Shown piece by piece: positions 32,894 to 40,774 of a stretch of DNA of 42,592 bases. The DNA comes from an uncultured Bacteroidales bacterium (lineage in GTDB: Bacteria; Bacteroidota; Bacteroidia; Bacteroidales; Muribaculaceae): positions 1 through 42,592 of the forward strand of contig CACXLJ010000019.1 of the NCBI GenBank assembly GCA_902768435.1. Reading direction: 5' to 3'. The notes under the pieces are model-generated. The model saw only the letters and a list, made by a program, of their open reading frames with translations, was not told the origin of the DNA and searched no databases. Each line of letters starts with the position of its first letter. Position 1 is the first letter of the stretch. Both the position numbers and the translations under genes were made by a program.

Positions 32894-33742
32894 ATGAAAA
32901 AGCTTTTGTCATTCATGTTGATATCGGCCTTCACGATATCGCTTACTGGTTTCAATAGTTATGCATCGCCCGACGACGACTTGAATTTGCCCGTGAAGAG
33001 GCTCTATCCCGACAGGGTAGCGGCCGAGCAGCAAAAGAAAGCCGATAAGAAGAAAAAGAAAAAAGTAAAACCTTGCAAGAGCGGGGAACAGTGCGAGTAC
33101 TATGTGATGTATCACGAGTTGCTCGAAGAGCAAGCTGAAAAGCAAAAAGAGGTTCAGCAGGCTCTCGATATGGCTGAACTCGACAGTCTGCTCAACATCG
33201 ACTATACTATTGTCGATTATGCCGAGCTTTACAAGCCAAAACCACTCAAATGGAAAGATGAGCCTGTGACCGAAACTACCGACGAGTTGAGGCCTTACTT
33301 CAAGTCTTTGCGCAGTGAGTTTGGACGCGATTGTTTGGTGCCCAGAGATGTGACAATGGGACACACCGACAACCAGATTTATTTCTACTTTGACGACAAT
33401 GGTTCAACCCCTTCGGAGTTGCGCCTTCGTGCCCAGTACTATGCCGACGACCCCCTGAGCATGGATCATGTGAAGTTTGAGGTCAACGGATTTGACTACA
33501 TCTTCAAGCCCACATCTATCCAGAGCGGTAAGAACGGTAAAAGCATGTATTGGGAGACATTCGATAATGCTCTCAAAACCAGTGACAAGGATATGATTTA
33601 TGCGTTGTCTCATGCCACCACGGCTTCAGTTACATTTGTCAGTTCGGCTGGCATCAATCACCACATTCCCATCTCTGAAAGCCAAATCAAGGACTTTTAC
33701 CGCACCCTGCAGCTTTATCGCAACATGGGTGGCAAGCTGTAA
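32894..33742 (+). CDS. Secreted protein with Lys-rich segment, unknown
   Basis: A 282-residue protein I do not recognise. The signal peptide (LLSFMLISAFTISLTGFNSYA) is cut near residue 25. A strongly basic patch follows (about 49-62: KKADKKKKKKVKP), with two Cys (CKSGEQC), then an acidic coiled-coil helix with EEQAEKQKEVQQALDMAEL at about 78-96. The C-terminal half looks like a small beta-sandwich (YFYFDDNGSTPSELRLRAQYY, FEVNGFDYIFKP, YALSHATTASVTFVS). There is no lipobox or barrel. It stands alone with its own promoter and terminator. Confidence 0.7.
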   Translation: MKKLLSFMLISAFTISLTGFNSYASPDDDLNLPVKRLYPDRVAAEQQKKADKKKKKKVKPCKSGEQCEYYVMYHELLEEQAEKQKEVQQALDMAELDSLLNIDYTIVDYAELYKPKPLKWKDEPVTETTDELRPYFKSLRSEFGRDCLVPRDVTMGHTDNQIYFYFDDNGSTPSELRLRAQYYADDPLSMDHVKFEVNGFDYIFKPTSIQSGKNGKSMYWETFDNALKTSDKDMIYALSHATTASVTFVSSAGINHHIPISESQIKDFYRTLQLYRNMGGKL

Positions 33743-33783
33743 AGTCACAGATACCGATAAGATTTAATGTATATAGAAAGCAG

Positions 33784-33820
33784 AAAGGTGTGTTACCGGG
33801 ATTGGTAGCACACCTTTTTT
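33784..33820. terminator. Terminator after the unknown secreted protein
   Basis: A 14-bp stem, AAAGGTGTGTTACC (33784-33797) with GGTAGCACACCTTT (33804-33817), with one G-T wobble and a six-base loop, followed by T residues to 33820. On the minus strand it could also end the winged-helix gene transcript. Confidence 0.85.
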
Positions 33821-33843
33821 AGTCTATAAATACTGAATTCTGA

Positions 33844-34047
33844 TTAGATCAGCGAAACATTTACGTCGGTTTCAGCTTCCTCAACGTTCACCTTACCTTC
33901 GCGAGCGAGCCAACCAAGGGCTGCATAAATTTCTTTTTCTTTCAGTTTTGTAGCTTTTTTCAGGCCCTTGACACCAAGGTTACCGTTGGCATCGTTCAGT
34001 GCGTTCCAAACGCTACCTGCCCAAAGTCCAATAATTTCTACGTTCAT
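33844..34047 (-). CDS. Small winged-helix protein (PF10771-like)
   Basis: A 67-residue protein made almost entirely of one winged-helix fold: an N-terminal AGSVWNALNDANGNLGVKGL helix set, the recognition helix in KATKLKEKEIYAALGWLAREG, and a two-strand wing KVNVEEAETDVNVSLI. It matches the short winged-helix family PF10771 (formerly DUF2582) of Bacteroidota. It presumably binds DNA, but no target is known. A full promoter lies 44 bases upstream. Confidence 0.85.
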   Translation of the reverse strand: MNVEIIGLWAGSVWNALNDANGNLGVKGLKKATKLKEKEIYAALGWLAREGKVNVEEAETDVNVSLI

Positions 34048-34090
34048 AATTAAATCATTTAGTAAAACAATAAGTTTTCAAAAATCGGTG

Positions 34091-34122
34091 CAAATGTAGT
34101 ATTTTTTTGTCAAAATGCCAAA
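34091..34122 (-). promoter_or_regulatory. Promoter of the winged-helix gene
   Basis: On the minus strand TTTG (34122-34119), 20 bases, then TACATTTG (34098-34091). Full consensus match. Confidence 0.65.
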
Positions 34123-34202
34123 TATATGTTGAAGAATTGTGTTATAAAACATATATAAATGCATTTTTTTATTAGATATGCCACTGTAAGTAGTAGCAAG
34201 TG

Positions 34203-34233
34203 TTTCGGTTTTCAAATAAAACGATTAACTTTG
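34203..34233 (+). promoter_or_regulatory. rsgA promoter
   Basis: TTTC (34203-34206, one base off TTTG), 19 bases, then TAACTTTG (34226-34233), 9 bases before the rsgA ATG. The leader would be nearly absent. Confidence 0.5.
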
Positions 34234-34242
34234 CACAGCATC

Positions 34243-35178
34243 ATGAAAGGATTAGTTGTAAAAAACACCGGCAGTTGGTATCTTGTCCGCAATGAGCAGG
34301 GCGAGATGGTGCCATGCAAGATCAAGGGTAACCTTCGGCTTAAAGGTTATCGTTGCACTAATCCTGTGGCGGTGGGCGACCAGGTGGTGTATGAGCTTAA
34401 GACCGACGGAACCGCCATGATCAAGACCATTGAACCCAGGCAGAACTACATCATTCGCCGCGCCAGCAATTTGTCGAAGGAGTTCCAGATTCTGGCATCA
34501 AACCTGAGCCAGACGGTGCTGGTGGTCACGCTCGTTAATCCTGAAACCAACACTACCTTCATCGACCGCTTTCTGGCTACTGCCGAGGCTTATCGTGTAC
34601 CTGCCATCATTGCTATCAACAAGATTGACCTGCTCACGGCCGAGGACGACCGCGCCTTGCTCGAGGCAGTGGCCTATCTCTACCGCTCCATTGGTTATAC
34701 AGTGCATTTGGTGTCGGCGATGACGGGCGAGGGCATGGACGGGCTGCGCAGTAAGTTGGCCGGCAAGGTGACGCTCTTTTCGGGCAACTCGGGGGTGGGG
34801 AAGTCGTCAATCATCAATGCGCTCGTGCCCGACGCGGGGCTCAGGGTGGGCGATGTGTCGGCCTCGCACCACACGGGCATGCACACCACTACCTTCAGCG
34901 AGATGCTCGATCTGCCTGGTGGCGGAGCCATCATCGACACGCCGGGAGTGAAAGGATTTGGCACCATTGACTTCGAACGCGCCGAGGTGGCACACTATTT
35001 CCCCGAAATTTTCAAGGTGAGTGCCGACTGTCGCTTTGGTAACTGCACCCATACCCACGAGCCGGGCTGTGCCGTGCGTGAGGCAGTGGAGCAGCACCGC
35101 ATCAGTGAGTCGCGCTACACCAGCTACCTGAGCATCCTCGACGACTCAGACCCCGACAAATACCGCAAACCCTTCTGA
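34243..35178 (+). CDS. rsgA: Ribosome small-subunit-dependent GTPase A
   Basis: A 311-residue GTPase that helps mature the 30S subunit. The motif order is circularly permuted, as in the family: G4 NKID (126-129), then G1 GNSGVGKSS (181-189), then G3 DTPG (232-235). An OB fold sits at the N-terminus ([20 protein letters not shown]), and a zinc-binding end ([16 protein letters not shown]) carries Cys, Cys, His and Cys. The ATG at 34243 fits the OB fold and the adjacent promoter; a frame to 34159 crosses the promoter and is rejected. Confidence 0.95.
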   Translation: MKGLVVKNTGSWYLVRNEQGEMVPCKIKGNLRLKGYRCTNPVAVGDQVVYELKTDGTAMIKTIEPRQNYIIRRASNLSKEFQILASNLSQTVLVVTLVNPETNTTFIDRFLATAEAYRVPAIIAINKIDLLTAEDDRALLEAVAYLYRSIGYTVHLVSAMTGEGMDGLRSKLAGKVTLFSGNSGVGKSSIINALVPDAGLRVGDVSASHHTGMHTTTFSEMLDLPGGGAIIDTPGVKGFGTIDFERAEVAHYFPEIFKVSADCRFGNCTHTHEPGCAVREAVEQHRISESRYTSYLSILDDSDPDKYRKPF

Positions 35179-35235
35179 TTTATCCCAGACTACGTCACAA
35201 TTCTCTCACAAAGCCGGTGGCACACATAGAAGCAA

Positions 35236-35266
35236 AACACCGCAAGGGTTTGAGCCTTGCGGTGTT
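35236..35266. terminator. Bidirectional terminator between rsgA and pgk
   Basis: A perfect 12-bp stem, AACACCGCAAGG (35236-35247) with CCTTGCGGTGTT (35255-35266), around a seven-base loop, flanked by TT/AAAA. It serves both convergent genes. Confidence 0.8.
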
Positions 35267-35309
35267 ATTGTTTGTTGCTATTGCCCCTTAAGGGGCTTGG
35301 GTAGGTGGG

Positions 35310-36566
35310 TTATTCGCCGAGGATTGCTGCGACGCCGGGGAGGGTCTTGCCCTCGATGGCCTCGAGCATGGCTCCACCACCAGTAGATACATAAGATACC
35401 TGGTCGGCGAGACCGAACTTGTTGACGGCTGCTACCGAGTCGCCACCGCCCACGAGCGAGAACGCACCGTTCTCCTGGGTTGCCTGTGCCACATACTTGG
35501 CGATTTCGCCGGTGCCGTGTGCAAAGTTGTCGAACTCGAAGACGCCCACAGGTCCGTTCCAGAGGATAGTCTTGGAATTGAGGATGATTTCCTTCCAGTT
35601 AGCGAGTGACTTTTCGCCGGCATCCATGCCTTCCCATCCGTCGGGGATGTGGAAGATATCGACGGGCTTGCGCTCGGCTTCGTTCGAGAAGTCGTTGGCA
35701 GCGATGGTCTGCACCGAGAGGCTGAGGTTGACGCCTTTCTCCTTGGCAGCTGCGAGGATGTTGAGTGCCTCAGGCATGAGTTCGTCTTCGTGAAGCGACA
35801 TGCCGATGGAGCCGCCTTGTGCCTTGATGAAGGTGAAGCCCATGCCACCGCCAATGATTAGGTTGTCAACCTTGTCGAGCAGGTTCTTGATGACACCGAG
35901 CTTAGATGACACCTTGCTGCCGCCAATGATAGCGGTGAAGGGACGCTGAGCATTCTTGAGCACATTGTCGATGGCTACAACTTCCTTCTCCATGAGGAAG
36001 CCGAGCATCTTGGCGTCGTCGGCAAAGTAGTCGGCGATAACAGCGGTAGATGCGTGACGGCGGTGAGCGGTGCCGAAGGCGTCGTTTACATAAACATCGG
36101 CATAGCTTGCGAGCGTTTTGGCGAAGTCGGCCTGACGGGCCTTCATCTCCTTCTTGGCGGCATCGTAGCCAGGATCGGCCTTGTCGATACCCACAGGCTT
36201 ACCTTCTTCCTCGGGATAGAAGCGGAGGTTCTCGAGCAGGAGCGCTTCGCCGGGCTTGAGTGCAGCAGCCTGGTCGGCAGCCTTACCGCAGTCGGGGGCG
36301 AACTGAACGGGCACGCCAATGGCGGCAGAAACTGCATCGACAATCTGGCTGAGCGAGAGTTTGGGATTCACTTTGCCTTTGGGCTTGCCCATGTGCGACA
36401 TCATGATGAGCGCGCCACCGTCGGCAAGAATCTTCTTGAGGGTGGGGACGGCGCCACGAATGCGGGTGTCGTCGGTAATTTTGCCCTCTTCGTTGAGGGG
36501 CACATTAAAGTCGACACGCACGATGGCTTTTTTGCCTGCAAAATTAAAGTCGTTGATGTTAATCAT
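35310..36566 (-). CDS. pgk: Phosphoglycerate kinase
   Basis: A 418-residue glycolytic enzyme that transfers phosphate from 1,3-bisphosphoglycerate to ADP. The N-terminal [12 protein letters not shown] signature is at residues 14-25, then [12 protein letters not shown], and the RRHASTAVI segment. The C-terminal nucleotide domain has [22 protein letters not shown] and [12 protein letters not shown] near the end. Intact. A full promoter lies 50 bases upstream of the start at 36566, so it is transcribed on its own from the pyrF side. Confidence 0.97.
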   Translation of the reverse strand: MININDFNFAGKKAIVRVDFNVPLNEEGKITDDTRIRGAVPTLKKILADGGALIMMSHMGKPKGKVNPKLSLSQIVDAVSAAIGVPVQFAPDCGKAADQAAALKPGEALLLENLRFYPEEEGKPVGIDKADPGYDAAKKEMKARQADFAKTLASYADVYVNDAFGTAHRRHASTAVIADYFADDAKMLGFLMEKEVVAIDNVLKNAQRPFTAIIGGSKVSSKLGVIKNLLDKVDNLIIGGGMGFTFIKAQGGSIGMSLHEDELMPEALNILAAAKEKGVNLSLSVQTIAANDFSNEAERKPVDIFHIPDGWEGMDAGEKSLANWKEIILNSKTILWNGPVGVFEFDNFAHGTGEIAKYVAQATQENGAFSLVGGGDSVAAVNKFGLADQVSYVSTGGGAMLEAIEGKTLPGVAAILGE

Positions 36567-36615
36567 TTGTCTAAAAAGTTTATAGTTTATAATAATATGT
36601 GTTGTCTATTGGATG

Positions 36616-36647
36616 CAAAGATAATGGAAAATGCTTGCAAAAGCAAA
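36616..36647 (-). promoter_or_regulatory. pgk promoter
   Basis: On the minus strand TTTG (36647-36644), 20 bases, then TATCTTTG (36623-36616). Full consensus match in the short pyrF-pgk gap. Confidence 0.65.
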
Positions 36648-36653
36648 TAAAAA

Positions 36654-37460
36654 TCACTGAAGCAGAGCCGCCATTTGCTGCTGCATAGCCTGGGCCTTGA
36701 TAGCAGCGACCTGGGCGAAGTCGTCGTCGCTTGAGGCGTGGATGATGCCACGCGACGAGTTGACGATGAGTCCGCACTGGCTGTTCATGCCATATCGGGC
36801 CACCTCCTCGAGGCTGCCACCTTGGGCACCTACGCCAGGCACGAGCAGGAAGTGGTTGGGTATGATTTCGCGAATGCGCTTGAACATCTCGCCCTGTGTG
36901 GCTCCGACAACATACATCATCTTGCCGGCATCGGCCCACTGCTGGGTCTTGTTGAGCACATGCTCGAAGAGGGGAGTGCCCTGCTGGTCACAGATGAACT
37001 GAAAGTCGCGCGAGCCCTTGTTAGAGGTGAGTGCGAGCACAATGACCCACTTACCCGGGTAATCGAGGAAGGGGGTGATACTGTCTTCACCCATATAGGG
37101 GGCAATGGTGAGTGCATCGACATCGAGGGTCTCGAAGAAGCTGCGGGCATACATGCGGCTGGTGTTGCCTATGTCGCCACGCTTGGCATCGGCGATGATG
37201 AAGATGTCGGGGTAGTTGTGACGGATGTAGGCGATGGTGTCTTCAAAAGCTTTGTAGCCTTTTATGCCCTGTACCTCGTAGAAAGCCAGGTTGGGCTTGA
37301 AGGCGATGGCATACTGTGCTGTGGCATCGATGATGGCCTTGTTGAAGGCGAAGAGGTCGCCACAGAGTGAAGCATGCATCTTGGCGGGGTCGGGGTCGAG
37401 ACCCACACAGAGGAATGACTGCTTTTTGAGGATGTTCTGATAGAGTTGTTCTTGAGTCAT
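36654..37460 (-). CDS. pyrF: Orotidine 5'-phosphate decarboxylase
   Basis: A 268-residue enzyme that makes UMP from OMP, the last step of pyrimidine synthesis. The LCVGLDPDP start (17-25) and the catalytic [10 protein letters not shown] (91-100), with its Asp-x-Lys-x-x-Asp tetrad, are intact. [10 protein letters not shown] forms the phosphate loop near residue 210, and [10 protein letters not shown] follows. This is the longer PyrF type of about 270 residues found in Bacteroidota and Actinobacteria. It precedes pgk and follows the repeat-bearing gap after prfA. Confidence 0.95.
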   Translation of the reverse strand: MTQEQLYQNILKKQSFLCVGLDPDPAKMHASLCGDLFAFNKAIIDATAQYAIAFKPNLAFYEVQGIKGYKAFEDTIAYIRHNYPDIFIIADAKRGDIGNTSRMYARSFFETLDVDALTIAPYMGEDSITPFLDYPGKWVIVLALTSNKGSRDFQFICDQQGTPLFEHVLNKTQQWADAGKMMYVVGATQGEMFKRIREIIPNHFLLVPGVGAQGGSLEEVARYGMNSQCGLIVNSSRGIIHASSDDDFAQVAAIKAQAMQQQMAALLQ

Positions 37461-37503
37461 GTTTTGGGTTGAGGGTTTTTGATGCGAGCAAGCTCGCGGT
37501 TGA

Positions 37504-37531
37504 GGGGTTAGGGTTTAGGGTTTAGAGTTTA
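37504..37531. repeat. Tandem heptamer GGGTTTA repeat in the prfA-pyrF gap
   Basis: Four seven-base units read GGGGTTA, GGGTTTA, GGGTTTA, GAGTTTA. The same GGGTTTAGAGTT sequence recurs at the prfA end (from 37566), where it carries the TAA stop. A 10-base direct repeat TAGTGAATAG also occurs at 37540-37549 and 37555-37564. The sequence looks like local slippage or duplication of the prfA tail. Confidence 0.7.
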
Positions 37532-37568
37532 TTTGTGAGTAGTGAATAGTAGCGTAGTGAATAGGGGT

Positions 37569-38678
37569 TTAGAGTTCGGCTTCTTTGAGTTTCTCGGCAT
37601 TCTCGGCCACGATGAGGTGGTCGATACAGTCCTGGATATCACCGTCCATGAAGGCAGGGAGGTTATAGATGGTGTAACCGATGCGATGGTCGGTGATGCG
37701 GCCCTGCGGGTAGTTGTAGGTGCGAATCTTAGCAGAGCGATCGCCGGTGGAGACGAGCGTCTTGCGGCGCGAAGCGATGTCGTCGACATACTTCTTGTGC
37801 TCGTTGTCGTAGATGAAGGTGCGCAGTCGTGCCAGGGCGCGCTCCTTGTTCTTGGGCTGGTCGCGAGTCTCGGTACACTCGATGAGGATTTCCTGCTGTT
37901 CGCCGGTGTTGGGGTTGGTCCACATGTAGCGCAGACGCACACCCGAGTTCACCTTGTTCACATTCTGTCCGCCGGCACCACCACTGCGGAAGGTGTCCCA
38001 CTTGATTTCACCCTCGTTGATGTGCACATCGAAAGGCTCGGCCTCGGGCAGCACAGCCACAGATGCGGCGCTTGTGTGCACACGGCCTTGCGTCTCGGTG
38101 ACGGGCACACGCTGCACACGGTGCACGCCCGACTCATATTTCATGGTGCCATAGACATTGTCGCCCGTGACACTGAAGACGATTTCCTTGTAGCCGCCGG
38201 CAGCGCCCTCGCTCATGCTTGACACCTGCACATTCCAGCCCTTGCTCTCGCAGTAACGGGTGTACATGCGGGCGAGGTCACCGGCAAAGAGGGCCGCCTC
38301 GTCGCCGCCCGTGCCGCCGCGAATCTCGAGCACCACATTTTTGGAGTCCTCGGGGTCTTCGGGGATGAGGAGCAGCTTGATTTCCTCTTCCATTTTGGGG
38401 ATGAGGGGCTCGAGTTGGTCGATTTCTTCCTTGGCCATTTCCTTAATATCAGGGTCACTCTCGGTTTCGAGCAGGGTCTTGGCATCGGCGAGGTCGGTTA
38501 TGGTTTTCTTGTAGTCGTTGGCAGCCTTGAGCAGTGTTTCAAGGCTTTTGTATTCTTTAGTCAGCTTAACATATCGTTGCTGGTCGGCAATGACTGAAGG
38601 GTCGGTGATGAGCGTGCCGATTTCTTCAAACCGGGCATCGAGTCCGTCGAGGCGTTCGAGTAGAGTAGAGTTAGCCAT
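37569..38678 (-). CDS. prfA: Peptide chain release factor 1
   Basis: A 369-residue factor that ends translation at UAA and UAG. The class-I release motif GGQ is at residues 236-238 in RSGGAGGQNVNKV. The codon-reading PxT tripeptide is Pro192-Val193-Thr194, in RVPVTETQGR, matching the RF1 rather than the RF2 (SPF) type. The N-terminal coiled region spans about 30-110. Its TAA stop lies within the GGGTTTA-like repeat. Confidence 0.97.
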   Translation of the reverse strand: MANSTLLERLDGLDARFEEIGTLITDPSVIADQQRYVKLTKEYKSLETLLKAANDYKKTITDLADAKTLLETESDPDIKEMAKEEIDQLEPLIPKMEEEIKLLLIPEDPEDSKNVVLEIRGGTGGDEAALFAGDLARMYTRYCESKGWNVQVSSMSEGAAGGYKEIVFSVTGDNVYGTMKYESGVHRVQRVPVTETQGRVHTSAASVAVLPEAEPFDVHINEGEIKWDTFRSGGAGGQNVNKVNSGVRLRYMWTNPNTGEQQEILIECTETRDQPKNKERALARLRTFIYDNEHKKYVDDIASRRKTLVSTGDRSAKIRTYNYPQGRITDHRIGYTIYNLPAFMDGDIQDCIDHLIVAENAEKLKEAEL

Positions 38679-38693
38679 TCTTTATAGAGGTGT

Positions 38694-39272
38694 TTAGAAA
38701 AGTTTCGAAATGTTTTCGGTGAACAGTTTCACTGAGATGGCAAGCAAGATGATGCCAAAGAACTTGCGGATGAAATAGATGCCGCCAGCGCCCAGAATGC
38801 GCTGAATCTTGTCGGTGGAACGAATCACAAAATATACCCATATCATGTTGATGGTGAGTCCGATGAGGATGTTGATATCGGCATACATGGCACGCAGGGA
38901 GATGAGGGTGGTGAACACGCCTGCACCAGCCAGCAGCGGGAAGACGATGGGCACCAGTGTCGCTTCTTTCACGGGGCCGGTATTCTTGAAAATCTCCACA
39001 TCAAGAATCATCTCGAGCGCCATGAAGAAGATAAGAATGGCACCTGCGGCAGCAAAGGAGTCGATGTCGCAGTTGAAGATGTTGAGAATCCAGTTACCGC
39101 CGTAAAAGAATCCTACCATGAGTGCGAAGGAGTAGAGCGTTGCCTTGATGGCGCTCACGGAACGCCCCTTTTCCTTGATTTGCAAGATGATGGGGATGGC
39201 GCCGACAATGTCGATGATGCCCAACAACACGAGGAAGGCGCTCAATATCTCAGTGAAATTAATGTTACCCAT
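38694..39272 (-). CDS. MarC family membrane protein
   Basis: A 192-residue, six-helix protein of the MarC (UPF0056) family. The start TEILSAFLVLLGIIDIVGAIP and the LVPIVFPLLAGAGVFTTLISL segment are family-typical. The helices are at about 8-28, 42-62, 68-90, 106-128, 135-152 and 168-186. Function is uncertain; earlier drug-resistance claims for MarC have been questioned. It lies 15 bases upstream of prfA on the same strand. Confidence 0.85.
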   Translation of the reverse strand: MGNINFTEILSAFLVLLGIIDIVGAIPIILQIKEKGRSVSAIKATLYSFALMVGFFYGGNWILNIFNCDIDSFAAAGAILIFFMALEMILDVEIFKNTGPVKEATLVPIVFPLLAGAGVFTTLISLRAMYADINILIGLTINMIWVYFVIRSTDKIQRILGAGGIYFIRKFFGIILLAISVKLFTENISKLF

Positions 39273-39296
39273 AAATTATAATGAATAAATTTAATG

Positions 39297-39304
39297 CAAA
39301 ATTA
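39297..39304 (-). promoter_or_regulatory. marC-prfA promoter -7 box
   Basis: TAATTTTG on the minus strand (39304-39297), 24 bases before the marC start. The -33 is poorly defined. Confidence 0.4.
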
Positions 39305-39491
39305 GTAAATTTGAATGATTCAATCGCAACATAGAGGCAAAAAGGATGAAAAAGATGCGGTCGAATGAAGCTTGCAAAAATAAATGAGGTGCCATTGCTA
39401 CTTGCTAATGCCACTTGTGAGGATGTGATGCTTTATAGAAAATAATACTGAAAACTGTGGTTAAAATGAAGGATTGTTGGCAGAAATGTAT

Positions 39492-39499
39492 TATTTTTG
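39492..39499 (+). promoter_or_regulatory. -7 box of the flavodoxin-dockerin gene
   Basis: TATTTTTG fits TAnnTTTG and lies 27 bases before the ATG at 39527. The -33 region is weak. Confidence 0.4.
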
Positions 39500-39526
39500 C
39501 AAAGAAAACTTATAAATAATACAATT

Positions 39527-40567
39527 ATGAAAAATACTTTAAAGTCGATAATCCTTGTGCTGGTGTTTGTGCTTGGGGTGAGCGTAAATGTTTGGAGTTC
39601 AAACAGTAATACACTGGTTGTGTATTATAGTTTTACGGGCAATGTGCAAAAGATTGTGAACGCATTGCAGCAACAAACCAGCGTTGATGTGATGCAGGTT
39701 GAACCCGCTGAAGAAGGTCTTGACTATGCTGCCGACAACTATGCATTGGGCAGCAGTTTGATAGCAGCAATCCGAAATAACCCGAACGATCCGGCGTCAT
39801 ATCCTGAAATCAAGCCTTTGGGAGTGAATTGGGGAAAATATGGCAATGTGATAGTTGCCACACCATTGTGGTGGAGCCAGATGGCCGCTCCGATGCAGAC
39901 TTTCCTGTTCCAAAACGGCACAGCTATGGCCGGCAAGAATGTGGGCCTGATTGTGTCGAGCGCGAGCAGTGGCATCAGTGGTGTTGTGGCCGATGCTAAG
40001 CGTCTGGTACCCAACGGTAATTTTCTGGAACCAAACTTGTGGATTAAGTCGGCACAGACTGGCAATGCATCGAACCTTGTGAGCGATTGGCTTGCCGAAG
40101 TGAATTTTCCTGCAAGTTCGAGCGGAGAAACCATGCAGGTGAATGTGAAGAACAAGGTGTTTGTTGCATCGCTCGAAGACAATGCTACTGCTGCAGCATT
40201 CAAGCAGCAGTTGCCGCTGACGGTAACCATGAATGAACTGAATGGCAACGAGAAGTATTATTATATGGACACAACACTGCCCACAGCCGCGACAAATCCT
40301 GGCACCATTCATGCCGGCGACATCATGCTCTATGGCAACAATTGCGTGGTGGTGTTTTACGAGACATTCAACACATCATACTCGTATACGAAGATTGGTC
40401 ATATAGATGATGCGACGGGGCTGAAACAGGCTCTGGGCACTGGTAATGTGGCAGTTGGTTTCCTGCCAGTAGGCGAGAGCAGCGAAAAGGGTGACCTGAA
40501 CGGCGATGGACGCGTGAATGTGAGCGATGTGGCCACTCTGATTAACATGATACTGGGATTACTGTAA
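39527..40567 (+). CDS. Secreted flavodoxin-like/cyclophilin-like protein with C-terminal dockerin repeat
   Basis: A 346-residue exported protein with three parts. A signal peptide (SIILVLVFVLGVSVNVWSS) ends near residue 26. Residues about 29-190 are flavodoxin-like, with the FMN phosphate loop YYSFTGNVQKI and PLWWSQMAAPMQTFL. Residues about 202-315 resemble the cyclophilin-like fold of PF18050 (LEDNATAAAFKQQLPLTVTM, then YYYMDTTLP, HAGDIMLYGNNCVVVFY). The last 25 residues are one dockerin-type calcium loop and helix (GDLNGDGRVNVSDVATLINMI). Flavodoxins are normally cytoplasmic, so export is odd. It is alone on its strand until the next dockerin gene 207 bases on. Confidence 0.8.
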   Translation: MKNTLKSIILVLVFVLGVSVNVWSSNSNTLVVYYSFTGNVQKIVNALQQQTSVDVMQVEPAEEGLDYAADNYALGSSLIAAIRNNPNDPASYPEIKPLGVNWGKYGNVIVATPLWWSQMAAPMQTFLFQNGTAMAGKNVGLIVSSASSGISGVVADAKRLVPNGNFLEPNLWIKSAQTGNASNLVSDWLAEVNFPASSSGETMQVNVKNKVFVASLEDNATAAAFKQQLPLTVTMNELNGNEKYYYMDTTLPTAATNPGTIHAGDIMLYGNNCVVVFYETFNTSYSYTKIGHIDDATGLKQALGTGNVAVGFLPVGESSEKGDLNGDGRVNVSDVATLINMILGLL

Positions 40568-40726
40568 GGATTGGTTTAAGGATGCAACATCGTGTCATGC
40601 TTTAACATCACTTCAGGATGCCGTTTAATCCACTCAAGTCTCTGTGCCAGTCGTTTCTCGTCAATGACCTATAGTGCTTTACTCATGCAAAAATGATATT
40701 TTTTTCTATGATAGCGAATATTTTAC

Positions 40727-40734
40727 TATATTTG
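40727..40734 (+). promoter_or_regulatory. -7 box of the second dockerin gene
   Basis: TATATTTG fits TAnnTTTG, 40 bases before the ATG at 40775. The expected -33 site reads TTTC. Confidence 0.4.
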
Positions 40735-40774
40735 CATATTAATATTAAGTAATAACCTAAAAGTTAATAAAAAA

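Noticed and set aside
34159..34242. Longer N-terminus for RsgA
   Set aside because: It would cover the consensus promoter and precede the OB fold with unrelated residues.
37484..37497. GCGAGC/GCTCGC hairpin upstream of the heptamer repeat
   Set aside because: No T run follows on either strand; it is probably incidental.
37504..37531. True telomere or linear-replicon end
   Set aside because: Only four units, flanked by ordinary housekeeping genes on both sides; a telomere would be terminal and far longer.
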